Below, piece after piece: positions 8,087 through 15,605 of a stretch of 20,736 nucleotides of DNA (within the stretch, counting starts at the first letter, position 1; every line of letters begins with the position of its first letter). The stretch spans positions 1 through 20,736 of the forward strand of contig CAYTBK010000075.1 in the NCBI GenBank assembly GCA_964436005.1, in the 5' to 3' direction. The position numbers were made by a program, and so were the translations under genes. Under the pieces are notes generated by a model that was not told the DNA's origin, ran no database searches, and saw only the letters and a list, made by a program, of their open reading frames with translations. Source of the DNA: JAGNHB01 sp964436005. Its GTDB lineage: Bacteria; Acidobacteriota; JAAYUB01.

Positions 8087-8563
8087 ATGAAGAGACTGCT
8101 GCTTGTTACCATCTCCGTCCTGGCCCTGGCCTTCGCCGGCCTGCTGTTCGCCGAGACGCCCAAGACCGGCTGCTGCGCCAAGGACGGCGCCAAGACCTGC
8201 TGCACCAAGGACGGGGCCAAGGCCGAATGCGCCAAGGACGGCAAGTGCGCCTCCAAGTGCGCCAAGGCCGAAGGCTGCTGCAAGGACGGCAAGTGCACCG
8301 GCAAGTGCGCCGGCCCCGACGGCAAGTGCACCAACCTGAAAGACGGCAAGTGCGCCTGCGCCTGCTGCACCAAGGACGCCGCCAAGGCCTGCTGCACCAA
8401 GGACGGCAAGTGCGCTCACACCTGCCAGGGCAAGACCGCCGAAGGCGGCTGCAAGAAGGCCGGTGAAACCGGTTGCCAGGGCGCGGCCAAGGCCGGCTGC
8501 CAGGGTGCCGCCAAGACCGGCTGCCAGGGCGCGGCCAAGACCGACGCCCCGGCTGCCAAGTAA
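8087..8563 (+). CDS. Exported, cysteine-rich, low-complexity protein (probable metal or thiol binder)
   Basis: The 158-residue product begins with a clear signal peptide (MKRLLLVTISVLALAFAGLLFA, probable cut before ETPKT). After that it contains 24 cysteines in about 136 residues, five of them as CC pairs. The body is built from degenerate short units such as CAKDGAK, CCTKDGAK, CAKDGKC, CCKDGKCTGKC and CACACCTKD, where Cys alternates with Lys/Asp/Gly/Ala. It ends in three exact-register eight-residue repeats of the GCQGAAK type. Almost no aromatic or large hydrophobic residues occur in the mature part, so a conventional hydrophobic core is unlikely. The Cys spacing resembles metallothionein-like binding, but those are cytosolic; an exported version would act in the periplasm or outside. 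Start: GGAGG at 8077-8081, five bases before the ATG. It is monocistronic, with a candidate promoter before it and two hairpins after it. I do not recognise a named family. Confidence 0.85.
   Translation: MKRLLLVTISVLALAFAGLLFAETPKTGCCAKDGAKTCCTKDGAKAECAKDGKCASKCAKAEGCCKDGKCTGKCAGPDGKCTNLKDGKCACACCTKDAAKACCTKDGKCAHTCQGKTAEGGCKKAGETGCQGAAKAGCQGAAKTGCQGAAKTDAPAAK
8468..8539 (+). repeat. Three tandem 24-base repeats inside the Cys-rich gene
   Basis: Units at 8468-8491, 8492-8515 and 8516-8539 each encode Thr/Ala-Gly-Cys-Gln-Gly-Ala-Ala-Lys. Units 1 and 3 differ by a single base, and unit 2 differs mainly at third codon positions. This indicates recent duplication by slippage or unequal exchange, so copy number could vary between strains. 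Confidence 0.9.
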
Positions 8564-8576
8564 CCAATCGATTCTC

Positions 8577-8597
8577 CGGGCCGGGCTTTCCGGCCCG
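8577..8597 (+). terminator. Hairpin directly after the Cys-rich gene
   Basis: CGGGCCGG (8577-8584) pairs perfectly with CCGGCCCG (8590-8597) around the loop GCTTT, 13 bases after the stop codon. The following CTTCCC is not a proper U-tract, so it may stabilise the 3' end rather than terminate. Confidence 0.5.
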
Positions 8598-8610
8598 CTT
8601 CCCACCGCGA

Positions 8611-8644
8611 ACGGCGGCGCTTCGGCGCCGCCGTCGTCTTTTCC
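8611..8644 (+). terminator. Intrinsic terminator with UUCG tetraloop
   Basis: ACGGCGGCGC (8611-8620) pairs perfectly over ten bases with GCGCCGCCGT (8625-8634) around TTCG. Because it is closed by C-G, this is the exceptionally stable C(UUCG)G tetraloop. A pyrimidine stretch CGTCTTTTCC follows at once. It ends transcription of the Cys-rich gene. Confidence 0.85.
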
Positions 8645-8658
8645 TGCCGTTCAACAGG

Positions 8659-8948
8659 ACGGAGGGACACAAAGGCACAAACACACGAAGAGAGATTGTC
8701 GATGGGTGGGTACAGGCTTGCCGCGGGCCGAATGGGGCCGGCGCTCGTCCTGGCCACCGCGCCCCGGCCTTTCTCCGTCACTGCCCCGCTGGCCGGCGAC
8801 CACCCGGGAGCGGAATGCTTTCCTCACCGCGGCCCTCCGCGCATCTCCGCGGTTTCGTTTTACTGAGAAGCCTGTTCTTTCCCCCCGCCCCCGGCTGTTT
8901 GCCGGGAACCGCCGGAAGCGCGGCCAGTGCCTTTGTGGCTCTGTGGTG
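8659..8948. repeat. Intergenic region with inverted copies of a CACAAAGGCAC repeat
   Basis: The 408 bases between the terminator and the next gene (8645-9052) carry no gene I can support. They hold members of a degenerate repeat seen elsewhere in the window: ACACAAAGGCACAAACACAC then GAAGAG on the + strand at 8667-8692, and its mirror at 8926-8948 (GTGCCTTTGTG at 8927-8937 is the exact reverse complement of CACAAAGGCAC at 8668-8678). A related block (CTCCGCGCATCTCCGCGG, about 8834-8851) lies between. Open frames across this stretch translate into low-complexity Arg/Pro-rich sequence and are not genes. Confidence 0.6.
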
Positions 8949-9052
8949 AAGTTGCCCGGGGCCAGTTTTCCCTTTTCTCCGCGGCGGCTCCTGTGTCAAA
9001 CTGCGACCCGTCCCCCGGCGGGAGAAGACGGCCGGGCGGCGCGGGAGGCGAG

Positions 9053-9739
9053 ATGGCGGCGTTGATTCACGTGGCGGGGCCCAGCGGCAGCGGCAAGACG
9101 ACGGTGATCGAGGCCCTGACCGCCCGGTTCCGCGGGAAGGGCTACGCGGTGGGCGTTCTCAAGCACTGCGGACACGGGTTCCAGGCGGACCCGGCGGGGA
9201 AGGACGGGGAGCGCCTCCTCGCGGCCGGGGCGCAGGCCCGGGCCCTCGTCGGCCCCGCCCTGGCCTCCGTGACCACGACCCTGGCCGGCGACGACGACCC
9301 GCTCCGGCTCTGCGCGCAGCTGTTGCCGCCCACCCTGGACGTGGTCTTCGTGGAGGGCTACAAGGCCTTCCGGGGCCTGCCCCGGGTGTCGTGCGACGCC
9401 TCGCGCCTCGGGGTCTGGTCCTTCGATCCGCTGGACCGGTGGACCAGCGACCGGAGCCTGGCGGAAGATGCACCCGTGCGGGAATATTGCGATGCAGGCG
9501 AACTGGCCGCGGTCCTGGAACAGGAAGTCGTCCTCCCCTCCCGGCGAAAAATGTCCGTTTCCCTGCGGGTGGACGGGAAGAGCGTGCCCATGAAGGATTT
9601 CGTGGAGGACCTGGTGGGCGGCGTGGTGGGGGCCCTGGTGCGCTCCCTCAAGGGCGGCGAGACGGCCGGCGCCGTGGAGCTGGACCTCCGGCTGCCGGCC
9701 CCGCCGGAAAACGACGAGAGCGGGAGGGCGAGCCGATGA
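9053..9739 (+). CDS. mobB: MobB-like molybdopterin-guanine dinucleotide biosynthesis GTPase, with C-terminal extension
   Basis: MobB proteins are P-loop GTP-binding partners of MobA in attaching GMP to molybdopterin. The ATG at 9053 (after GGGAGG, 9043-9048) gives 228 residues starting MAALIHVAGPSGSGKTT, with the Walker A motif GPSGSGKTT at residues 9-17. Typical MobB landmarks follow: VGVLKHCGHGF (the conserved K-H switch region), DPAGKDGERLLAAGA, and DVVFVEGYKAFRGLPRV (the VEG-K motif). MobB alone is usually about 165-175 residues; here about 55 more residues (KMSVSLRVDGKSVPMKDFVEDLVGGVVGALVRSLKG...) form a distinct C-terminal domain. The open frame runs further upstream to 8927, but those residues come from intergenic repeat sequence. 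It overlaps the methyltransferase by four bases (ATGA). No MobA or molybdoenzyme gene is in view. Confidence 0.9.
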   Translation: MAALIHVAGPSGSGKTTVIEALTARFRGKGYAVGVLKHCGHGFQADPAGKDGERLLAAGAQARALVGPALASVTTTLAGDDDPLRLCAQLLPPTLDVVFVEGYKAFRGLPRVSCDASRLGVWSFDPLDRWTSDRSLAEDAPVREYCDAGELAAVLEQEVVLPSRRKMSVSLRVDGKSVPMKDFVEDLVGGVVGALVRSLKGGETAGAVELDLRLPAPPENDESGRASR

Positions 9740-10908
9740 AAGTGGCCAAGGTGGGAAGCCGGGCGGTCAAGCGGGTCCGCAACCAGTACCTGTGGGTGTT
9801 CGCCGACGAACTGGCCCGCAAGCCGGAGAAGGCCTACCCCGGGGAGATCGTGGGCGTCGAGTCCGAGAACGGGGAGTGGCTGGGCGTGGCTTTCTACAAC
9901 GGCCAGGCCCGGGTGGCCCTGCGCATGCTCGGCTCCGGGCGGACGCTGCCGGACGGCGAGTTCTGGCGCCGCCGGCTGGCCGAGGCCCTCCGACGCCGGG
10001 AGCCGTTGCGAGAGCACACCGACGCCCTGCGCCTCGTCTACGCCGAGGGCGACCTCTTGCCCGGCCTGGTGGTGGACTCCTACGCCGGACACCTGGCGGT
10101 GCAATTCCGCAACGCCGGGATGGACGGGCTCAAGCTGCTCGTCGTCTCCCTGCTGGACGAACTGCTCGCCCCCCTCTCCATCACCGAGCGGAGCGACGTG
10201 GCGGCCCGCGAGGAGGAGGGGCTGGAGCGGGTGTCCGGTCCGCTGAAGGGAACGGTGCCCGAACTGGTGGAGATTCGCGAGAACGGGGTGCGCTTCCTGG
10301 TGGACGTGGCGCACGGCCAGAAGACCGGCTTCTTCACCGACCAGCGCGACGCCCGCCGGCACGTGGCCGGGCTGCTGCCCCCGGGCGGCCGGATGCTGGA
10401 CGCATTCTGCTACACGGGCGGCTTCGGCGTGTTCGCCGCGGCGGCCGGCGCCACCGTCACGGCGGTGGACAAGGACGCGGCGGCCCTCGGCCTGGCCGGG
10501 CGGAACGCCGAACTGAACGGCGTGGCGGACCGGTTCCGGACCGTGGAGGCCGACCTGTTCGCCTGGCTGGACGAGAGCGCCGGCCGGGGCGAGCGCTACG
10601 ACGCCATCAGCCTGGACCCGCCGGCGCTCATCAAGCACAAGAACCAGCAGGCCAGAGGGCGGGGGCTGCTCATGGACCTGGTGCGCCCGTGCCTGCGCAT
10701 GCTGGGCGGCGGCGGCAAGCTGCACCTGTCCACCTGCGCCTACCATTTCCAGGGCGACGTCGTCCGGGAGGCGCTGCGCATGGCCGCCGCCGACACCGGC
10801 CGCCGGCTCCTGGTGGTGGGCGAGGTGTTGCAGTCCCCCGACCACCCGTGGTGCCTGCAAATGCCGGAAACGCAGTACCTCCGGGGCATCACCGTGGAAA
10901 TCGCCTGA
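9736..10908 (+). CDS. rlmI: Class I SAM-dependent rRNA (cytosine-C5) methyltransferase, RlmI type
   Basis: RlmI methylates a cytosine (C1962 in E. coli) of 23S rRNA. The 390-residue length matches the family (396 in E. coli). An N-terminal PUA RNA-binding domain (about residues 1-75) is followed by the family signature EGDLLPGLVVDSYAGHLAVQF. Then come GQKTGFFTDQRDARRH around Lys196, the SAM-binding motif LDAFCYTGGFGVFAAAAGA around Asp222, the acidic VDKD, and the catalytic-site motif LDPPAL at Asp294. STCAYHF with Cys334 is the candidate nucleophile motif. The start codon overlaps the mobB stop (ATGA), so translation is coupled, although the two functions have no obvious link. The RlmI-like subfamily is secure; the exact base modified is inferred from the family. 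Confidence 0.92.
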   Translation: MKVAKVGSRAVKRVRNQYLWVFADELARKPEKAYPGEIVGVESENGEWLGVAFYNGQARVALRMLGSGRTLPDGEFWRRRLAEALRRREPLREHTDALRLVYAEGDLLPGLVVDSYAGHLAVQFRNAGMDGLKLLVVSLLDELLAPLSITERSDVAAREEEGLERVSGPLKGTVPELVEIRENGVRFLVDVAHGQKTGFFTDQRDARRHVAGLLPPGGRMLDAFCYTGGFGVFAAAAGATVTAVDKDAAALGLAGRNAELNGVADRFRTVEADLFAWLDESAGRGERYDAISLDPPALIKHKNQQARGRGLLMDLVRPCLRMLGGGGKLHLSTCAYHFQGDVVREALRMAAADTGRRLLVVGEVLQSPDHPWCLQMPETQYLRGITVEIA

Positions 10909-10933
10909 GTCGGCCGCGCCCGGTCCGAACGGG

Positions 10934-10962
10934 TTGTATTCCCGCCCCCGGCGGAGTATCAT
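10934..10962 (+). promoter_or_regulatory. Possible sigma-70 promoter for the DUF6485-like gene
   Basis: TTGTAT (10934-10939) and TATCAT (10957-10962) are separated by 17 bases, 33 bases before the next start codon. The -10 matches consensus at five of six bases, but the -35 matches at only three. It is one of the few A+T-containing spots in this 87-base gap. Confidence 0.35.
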
Positions 10963-10995
10963 CCCCCCACAGGAAAACCGGAACGAGGTGCCGAC

Positions 10996-11196
10996 ATGAA
11001 CTGCCCCAACCAGACCAAGAACGACAAGGCCTGCAACTGCACCTACCCCGGCTGCGCGCGCCACGGGGTCTGCTGCGAGTGCCTCGCCTACCACCGCGCC
11101 CAGGGCCAGTTGCCGGCCTGCTATTTCACGACCGACCAGGAGAAGACCTGGGACCGCTCCATCGAACACTTCGTCCGCTGCCAGACGGAAAAGTGA
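10996..11196 (+). CDS. DUF6485-like small cysteine-rich protein
   Basis: This 66-residue protein without a signal peptide starts MNCPNQTKNDKACNCTYPGC. It has nine Cys (3, 13, 15, 20, 26, 27, 29, 42, 62) plus His23 and His33, in a pattern I recall from the DUF6485 family. The features are an MNCPN start, a CNC-x4-C unit, CCEC, the phrase ECLAYHRAQGQLPACYF, and a conserved acidic/aromatic tail TWDRSIEHFVRC. The Cys/His content implies metal binding (zinc or iron-sulphur), but no function is established that I know of. Translation starts at the ATG after a weak CGAGGTG. It lies between rlmI and the GH13 gene with gaps of 87 and 103 bases and may have its own promoter. Family assignment is from memory of the motif, not from a search. 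Confidence 0.8.
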   Translation: MNCPNQTKNDKACNCTYPGCARHGVCCECLAYHRAQGQLPACYFTTDQEKTWDRSIEHFVRCQTEK

Positions 11197-11242
11197 ACCG
11201 GCGCGGCCACCGGCTGGCGCGGAAGTCCCCGGCCGGAAACGG

Positions 11243-11262
11243 CGCCGGCCGGCCGGCCGGCG
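11243..11262. repeat. Perfect 20-base GGCC-repeat palindrome
   Basis: CGCCGGCCGGCCGGCCGGCG is its own reverse complement and lies 47 bases after the DUF6485-like stop and 38 before the GH13 start. It could form a stem that ends or attenuates the upstream message, but no U-tract follows. It may simply be a GGCC slippage tract. Confidence 0.6.
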
Positions 11263-11289
11263 TCCCCCGTTGGCACCAAACGAACTTTC

Positions 11290-11295
11290 AGGAGG
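11290..11295 (+). promoter_or_regulatory. Shine-Dalgarno that fixes the GH13 start
   Basis: AGGAGG, part of AGGAGGAGAC, immediately precedes the ATG at 11300. An upstream in-frame TTG at 11270 would add ten residues but has no such site and would place this one inside the coding region. Confidence 0.75.
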
Positions 11296-11299
11296 AGAC

Positions 11300-14200
11300 A
11301 TGCCCGGCAGCCGATACGTTCCCGTGGAAGGATTGAACCAGGGCGCCGAGGGGCGGCCCGCGTCCTGGCGGGAGATGCCCGACCCGGCCCCGCTGTTCGA
11401 GTTCCACATCCGGAAGGAGGCGCGGAAGCGCTACGCCTGCGAGGAGGCGCTCTTCGGCGCCGCCGGCAACGTCGTGTTCATGGGCCTGGGCCCGGCCCGG
11501 AAGCTGGCCGAGACCATGAACGACGTGCGGGGCTCGCGGCGCAACCCCGCGCTGGCCGTCTCCGTGGCCGACCTCTACGCCATGGGGCTCATCGACGAGA
11601 TGATGCACCTGGTTACGGATGCTTACCGCAAGCAGGCGGGCGACGTGTTCGACGGCGCCCTGGCGCACCTGGCGGGCGGCCTGGGCGGGGAGGAAACCCG
11701 GCAGGTCCTGCTCGCCTTCACGGAGCAGTTCCCGCCGCTGGCCGTGCACCGAGGCACCGTGTCCGGCGCCGGCTACCTGGAGGGCGAGACCGCCGGGCTG
11801 CCCCACCGCAGCGTGGCGGCCGAGGAACTGCTGCACCTGTCCATCGCCAACGCCAACCCGGCCTTCGCGCCGTTCGGCGAGTTGTTCGACGACGGGGACC
11901 TGCAGCGCTCCACCCGCTACCCTGACGCCCTGGCCGGCCTGCAGACCTTCCTCGCCCAGTGCCCCCCCTTCGGCAACACCGGCCTGAACCTGTACGACTT
12001 CCTCATGGCGCCCGTCCGGGCCTTCCCCCACTCCCTGTCCGACCAGCTGCGCTACATCCGCGAGAACTGGCGGGCCTGGATCCCGGTGGACCTGCTGGAC
12101 AGCCTGCTGGCCCGCCTCCTGCGGGCGGCCGACTACCTTCACGAGGAGCACCGGCCCCGCGGTTTCGGCAAGGGGCTGGAGCCGGTGCACGACTCCGGGC
12201 TCTTTCTGGCCTCGCTGCGCGGGGCCGACGGGCAGGAGCCCGAACCCGAGCGCTACTCCCCCGACCTGGACTGGATGCCCAACGTGGTCATGATCGCCAA
12301 GAACATCCACGTCTGGCTGTGGCAGCTCTCCCAGCGCTTCGGGCGCAGCATCGCCCGGCTGGACCAGGTGCCGGACGAGGTCCTGGCGGAACTGGCCCGG
12401 CAGGGCTTCACGGCCCTCTGGCTCATCGGCGTGTGGGAGCGCAGCGCCGCCTCGCTGGAAATCAAGCGCCGGATGGGCAACTCCGAGGCCATGGCCTCGG
12501 CCTACTCCCTCCACGACTACACGGTGGCGGGCGACCTGGGCGGCGACGACGCCTACTGGAACCTGAAGGAGCGGGCCTGGCGGAAAGGGGTGCGCGTCGC
12601 CGTGGACATGGTGCCCAACCACACGGGCATCTACTCGCGCTGGGTGGTGGAGCACCCCGACTGGTTCATCCAGTTGGAGCACCCGCCCTACCCCTGCTAC
12701 ACCTTCGACGGACCGGACCTTTCCCGCGACCCGGGCGTCGGCCTCTTCCTGGAGGACGGCTACTGGAACCGCTCCGACGCCGCCGTGGTCTTCAAGCGCC
12801 TGGACCGCCGCACCGGCGAGGTCCGCTACCTCTACCACGGCAACGACGGCACCCACATGCCCTGGAACGACACGGCCCAGCTGAACTACCTGCTTCCCGA
12901 GGTCCGCGAGGCGGTCATCGGGCAGATCCTGCGGGTGTCCCGCTACTCCTCGGTGATCCGCTTCGACGCCGCCATGACCCTGGCCAAGCGCCACTACCAG
13001 CGGCTCTGGTACCCCGAGCCGGGGTCGGGGGGCGACATCCCCTCCCGGGCCGAGCGCGGACTGACCAAGGACGACTTCAACGCCGCCTTCCCGGAGGAGT
13101 TCTGGCGCGAGGTGGTGGACCGCTGCGCCGCCGAGTCCCCGGACACGCTGCTCCTGGCCGAGGCGTTCTGGCTCATGGAGGGGTACTTCGTCCGCACCCT
13201 GGGCATGCACCGGGTCTACAACAGCGCCTTCATGAACATGCTCAAGCGCGAGGACAACGCCAACTACCGGGCCGTCTTCCGGAACATCCTGGAGTTCGAC
13301 CCGGAGATCCTCAAGCGCTTCGTCAACTTCATGAACAACCCGGACGAGGACCCCGCCGTGGCCCAGTTCGGCAAGGACGACAAGTATTTCGGCGTCTGCG
13401 TCATGATGTCCACCCTGCCGGGCCTGCCCATGTTCGGCCACGGCCAGGTGCAGGGCTTCGGCGAGAAGTACGGCATGGAGTACGCCCGGCCCTACTGGGA
13501 CGAGACCGCCGACCCCTGGCTGGAGGAGCGCCACGCCCGGGAGGTCTTCCCGCTGCTGCGGCTGCGCTGGATGTTCTCCGGCGTGGAGAACTTCCTGCTC
13601 TACGACGTGGTGGACGACGCGGGGCACGTTCGCGAGGACGTCTTCGCCTACTCCAACGGGCGCGACGGCGCCCGGGCCCTGGTGGCCTACAACAACCGCT
13701 TCGCCCACAACGAGGGCTGGGTGCGCCTCTCGGTGTCGTTCCGCGACAAGGGCAGCGGCGAACTGGTTCGCCGGACCCTGGGCGAGGGGCTCGCCCTGGC
13801 GGACTCCTCCTGGACCATCTTCCGGGACCGCGTTTCGGGCCTGGAGTACCTCCGGCCCACCGCCGAGCTCCGTCAGCACGGCTTCCGGGTGAGCCTGGAC
13901 GCCTTCAAGTACCAGGTCTTCATGGATTTCCAGGAGGCCCGGGGGGCGTCAGAGGCCGAGTGGGGCCGGCTCTACGCCGAGCTGGGCGGGCGGGGCGTGC
14001 CCAACCTGTGGGAAGCGCTGCAGGAAACCCGCCTGCGGCCCGTCTTCGCCTCCTTCGACACGCTGGTGGACCCCGACGGCGTCGTCGGCCTGTTCGACCG
14101 GGCCGCCCGATCGGGGAGCCCGGCCGACCTGTCCGCCCTGGACGAGTCCTTCGTCGCGGCCGGAACCGGCTTCCTGGCCCGCTGCCGGGAGATGGGCGTC

Positions 14201-14896
14201 GGGGGGGCGCTGTGCGATCAGATCCTCGCCGGAGCGCAGGCGCGGGTCCAGACGGCGGCCCGCCTGGACGCCGGCCTCAAGCGCATGGCCGACCGCCGGT
14301 CCCCGCGGTGGCGGAAGTTCGCCCGACTGCTGGAGCAGGAGGAGGCCGCCGACGTCATGGAGGCCGGCCTGCAGCGCAAGCTGTTCTACGTGTTCGTGCT
14401 GGTGGACGCGGCCCGGCGGCTGGCGGGCGGAGCCACGGAACGCCGCCTCTTCCTGCGGCACATCCGGGCCCGGCTGCCGCGCATCGGCCTCGACCCGCAC
14501 TTCGCCGACGAACTGGTCTCGCTCTGGGACGCCCTGCTTGAAGGGCGCGGGGCGGAGGGCGTCTCCATCGGCGCGGACGGGGCGTTCCGCGGCCTGGACG
14601 CGCTGCTCCTGCACCCGGAGACCCAGTCCTGCCTGGGCTGCAACTGGCACAACGGCATCTACTGGTTCAACCGGGAGAAGTTCCTGCTGTTCCTGCACTG
14701 GCTCTTCTTCTCCTCGGTCCTCGAAGCTGCGCCGAAACTGGGGCGGACCCGCTCTGCGGCCCGGCTGCTCCTGCGGGCCCGGGAGAGCTTCCTGACCCTG
14801 CTGACCGACGCCGACGGGGCCCAGTACAACTTCCACCGCTTCCTGGCGGCGGTCTCGGTCCCCGCCTCCGACTCCCGGACGCCGCGGCCCCGGTAG
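11300..14896 (+). CDS. Large alpha-amylase family (GH13) protein with uncharacterised N- and C-terminal regions
   Basis: The 1198-residue product has no signal peptide, so it is probably cytosolic and may act on glycogen or another alpha-glucan. Residues about 330-800 form a GH13 barrel. Region I is VAVDMVPNHTG (Asp436, Asn440, His441); region II is VIRFDAAMTLAKRHY with the nucleophile Asp556; region III is LLLAEAFW with the acid/base Glu621; region IV is FVNFMNNPDEDPA with the likely third acid at Asp682. Region IV departs from the usual NHD: the His is not in its normal place. The first 330 residues contain LFEFHIRKEARKRYACEEALFGAAGNVVF and AVSVADLYAMGLIDEMMHLV, and the last 400 end in LGCNWHNGIYWFNREKFLLFLHWLFF. 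I recall similar large GH13 proteins in delta-proteobacteria and Acidobacteriota but know of no characterised one. Hydrolase versus transferase cannot be settled here. Confidence 0.88.
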   Translation: MPGSRYVPVEGLNQGAEGRPASWREMPDPAPLFEFHIRKEARKRYACEEALFGAAGNVVFMGLGPARKLAETMNDVRGSRRNPALAVSVADLYAMGLIDEMMHLVTDAYRKQAGDVFDGALAHLAGGLGGEETRQVLLAFTEQFPPLAVHRGTVSGAGYLEGETAGLPHRSVAAEELLHLSIANANPAFAPFGELFDDGDLQRSTRYPDALAGLQTFLAQCPPFGNTGLNLYDFLMAPVRAFPHSLSDQLRYIRENWRAWIPVDLLDSLLARLLRAADYLHEEHRPRGFGKGLEPVHDSGLFLASLRGADGQEPEPERYSPDLDWMPNVVMIAKNIHVWLWQLSQRFGRSIARLDQVPDEVLAELARQGFTALWLIGVWERSAASLEIKRRMGNSEAMASAYSLHDYTVAGDLGGDDAYWNLKERAWRKGVRVAVDMVPNHTGIYSRWVVEHPDWFIQLEHPPYPCYTFDGPDLSRDPGVGLFLEDGYWNRSDAAVVFKRLDRRTGEVRYLYHGNDGTHMPWNDTAQLNYLLPEVREAVIGQILRVSRYSSVIRFDAAMTLAKRHYQRLWYPEPGSGGDIPSRAERGLTKDDFNAAFPEEFWREVVDRCAAESPDTLLLAEAFWLMEGYFVRTLGMHRVYNSAFMNMLKREDNANYRAVFRNILEFDPEILKRFVNFMNNPDEDPAVAQFGKDDKYFGVCVMMSTLPGLPMFGHGQVQGFGEKYGMEYARPYWDETADPWLEERHAREVFPLLRLRWMFSGVENFLLYDVVDDAGHVREDVFAYSNGRDGARALVAYNNRFAHNEGWVRLSVSFRDKGSGELVRRTLGEGLALADSSWTIFRDRVSGLEYLRPTAELRQHGFRVSLDAFKYQVFMDFQEARGASEAEWGRLYAELGGRGVPNLWEALQETRLRPVFASFDTLVDPDGVVGLFDRAARSGSPADLSALDESFVAAGTGFLARCREMGVGGALCDQILAGAQARVQTAARLDAGLKRMADRRSPRWRKFARLLEQEEAADVMEAGLQRKLFYVFVLVDAARRLAGGATERRLFLRHIRARLPRIGLDPHFADELVSLWDALLEGRGAEGVSIGADGAFRGLDALLLHPETQSCLGCNWHNGIYWFNREKFLLFLHWLFFSSVLEAAPKLGRTRSAARLLLRARESFLTLLTDADGAQYNFHRFLAAVSVPASDSRTPRPR

Positions 14897-14908
14897 GCGA
14901 TTCGGAGA

Positions 14909-14972
14909 GCGGCCGGGTCTCACGCGAGGTCGCGAAGACCGCGAAGGGGGCGGAACCACAAAGACAGAGAGC
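14909..14972 (+). repeat. Copy of the CACGAAG-type dispersed repeat
   Basis: The short gap after the GH13 gene contains GCGGCCGGGTCTC (14909-14921), then GCGAGGTCGCGAAGACCGCG, then a purine-rich tail with CCACAAAGACAGAGAGC. The 13-base head recurs exactly, inverted, at 19697-19709, and the CGCGAAG/CACAAAG units recur in most non-coding gaps of this window. Confidence 0.6.
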
Positions 14973-14985
14973 ATGGAGAGACGGC

Positions 14986-15492
14986 GTGACAAGGGAAGAG
15001 CAGGTCAAGGCCATCGTCGACGCTTTGGAAAGAGTCGACGATGAATCGTGTGTCTACCTGAACCTGGACACCGGCGAAATGGAATATTTCACCGAAGAGA
15101 TCCTGTCCGCGGCTGAGGAGTTGGAAGAGGACCCGCCCGACGAGGGGCAGAGCTCCAACTGGTTTGGGGAGGCCGTCCGCGAGGCGCGCGAAGTCGTCGA
15201 TTCGGATCGCTGGGTGACTCTCCCGTCGAAGTACGAACTCAACGACTACCGCGTCATGCGCAACTTCTGTCTGGAAGTGGAAGACGAGGGATTCCGGGAC
15301 GAGCTCTTGAACGCCATTTCCGGGCGGGGGGCGTTCCGTTGGTTCCGCGATCTCGTCCGACGCCGCGGCGTCGAGAAGGAGTGGTTCGGTTTCCGCGAAG
15401 CGGCGCGGGGGCGGATCGCCCTGGAGTGGCTCGAAGACAACGGCTTTACCGACCCGGACGAGCGGCAGATCCGCTTCCGCCACGACGGTTGA
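14986..15492 (+). CDS. UPF0158 family protein
   Basis: This 168-residue cytosolic protein starts at GTG (14986) after GGAGAG at about 14975-14980. It shows the full UPF0158 pattern. The N-terminal strand CVYLNLDTGEMEYFTEE is followed by an acidic linker (EELEEDPPDEG). Then come WVTLPSKYELNDYRVMRNF, GRGAFRWFRDLVRR (residues 113-120 and on), the Trp-containing KEWFGFREAARGRIALEWLEDNG, and a basic C-terminus. The family is widespread but has no established biochemical role that I know of. The gene stands alone just before the point where G+C content falls. No alternative in-frame ATG explains the motif better. Confidence 0.88.
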   Translation: MTREEQVKAIVDALERVDDESCVYLNLDTGEMEYFTEEILSAAEELEEDPPDEGQSSNWFGEAVREAREVVDSDRWVTLPSKYELNDYRVMRNFCLEVEDEGFRDELLNAISGRGAFRWFRDLVRRRGVEKEWFGFREAARGRIALEWLEDNGFTDPDERQIRFRHDG

Positions 15493-15605
15493 TCTTTTCG
15501 GGCTTGCCACGGAAGGCCTTCTGCCCCTTGACCTGTGCCGCCGTGTCCGGCCTCGAAGTGGGTGGACCGGCTGAACACGGCGCCGGCGATCGATGGGCTA
15601 CCGAT

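Noticed and set aside
8468..8539. Tandem repeats as a possible CRISPR array
   Set aside because: Units are contiguous, in frame and 24 bases long with no spacers. They are coding repeats of the Cys-rich protein.
8463..9052. Open frames crossing the terminator and the repeat-rich gap before mobB, including an upstream extension of mobB to 8927
   Set aside because: They run through an intrinsic terminator and repeat sequence, and their products are Arg/Pro-rich. mobB homology and the ribosome site begin at 9053.
11288..13879. 863-codon minus-strand open frame opposite the GH13 gene
   Set aside because: Val/Gly/His-rich translation with no domain; a compositional shadow of the GH13 reading frame.
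11959..14541. 860-codon plus-strand open frame in another frame of the GH13 gene
   Set aside because: Arg/Pro/Gly-rich product. The GH13 frame carries all the catalytic motifs.
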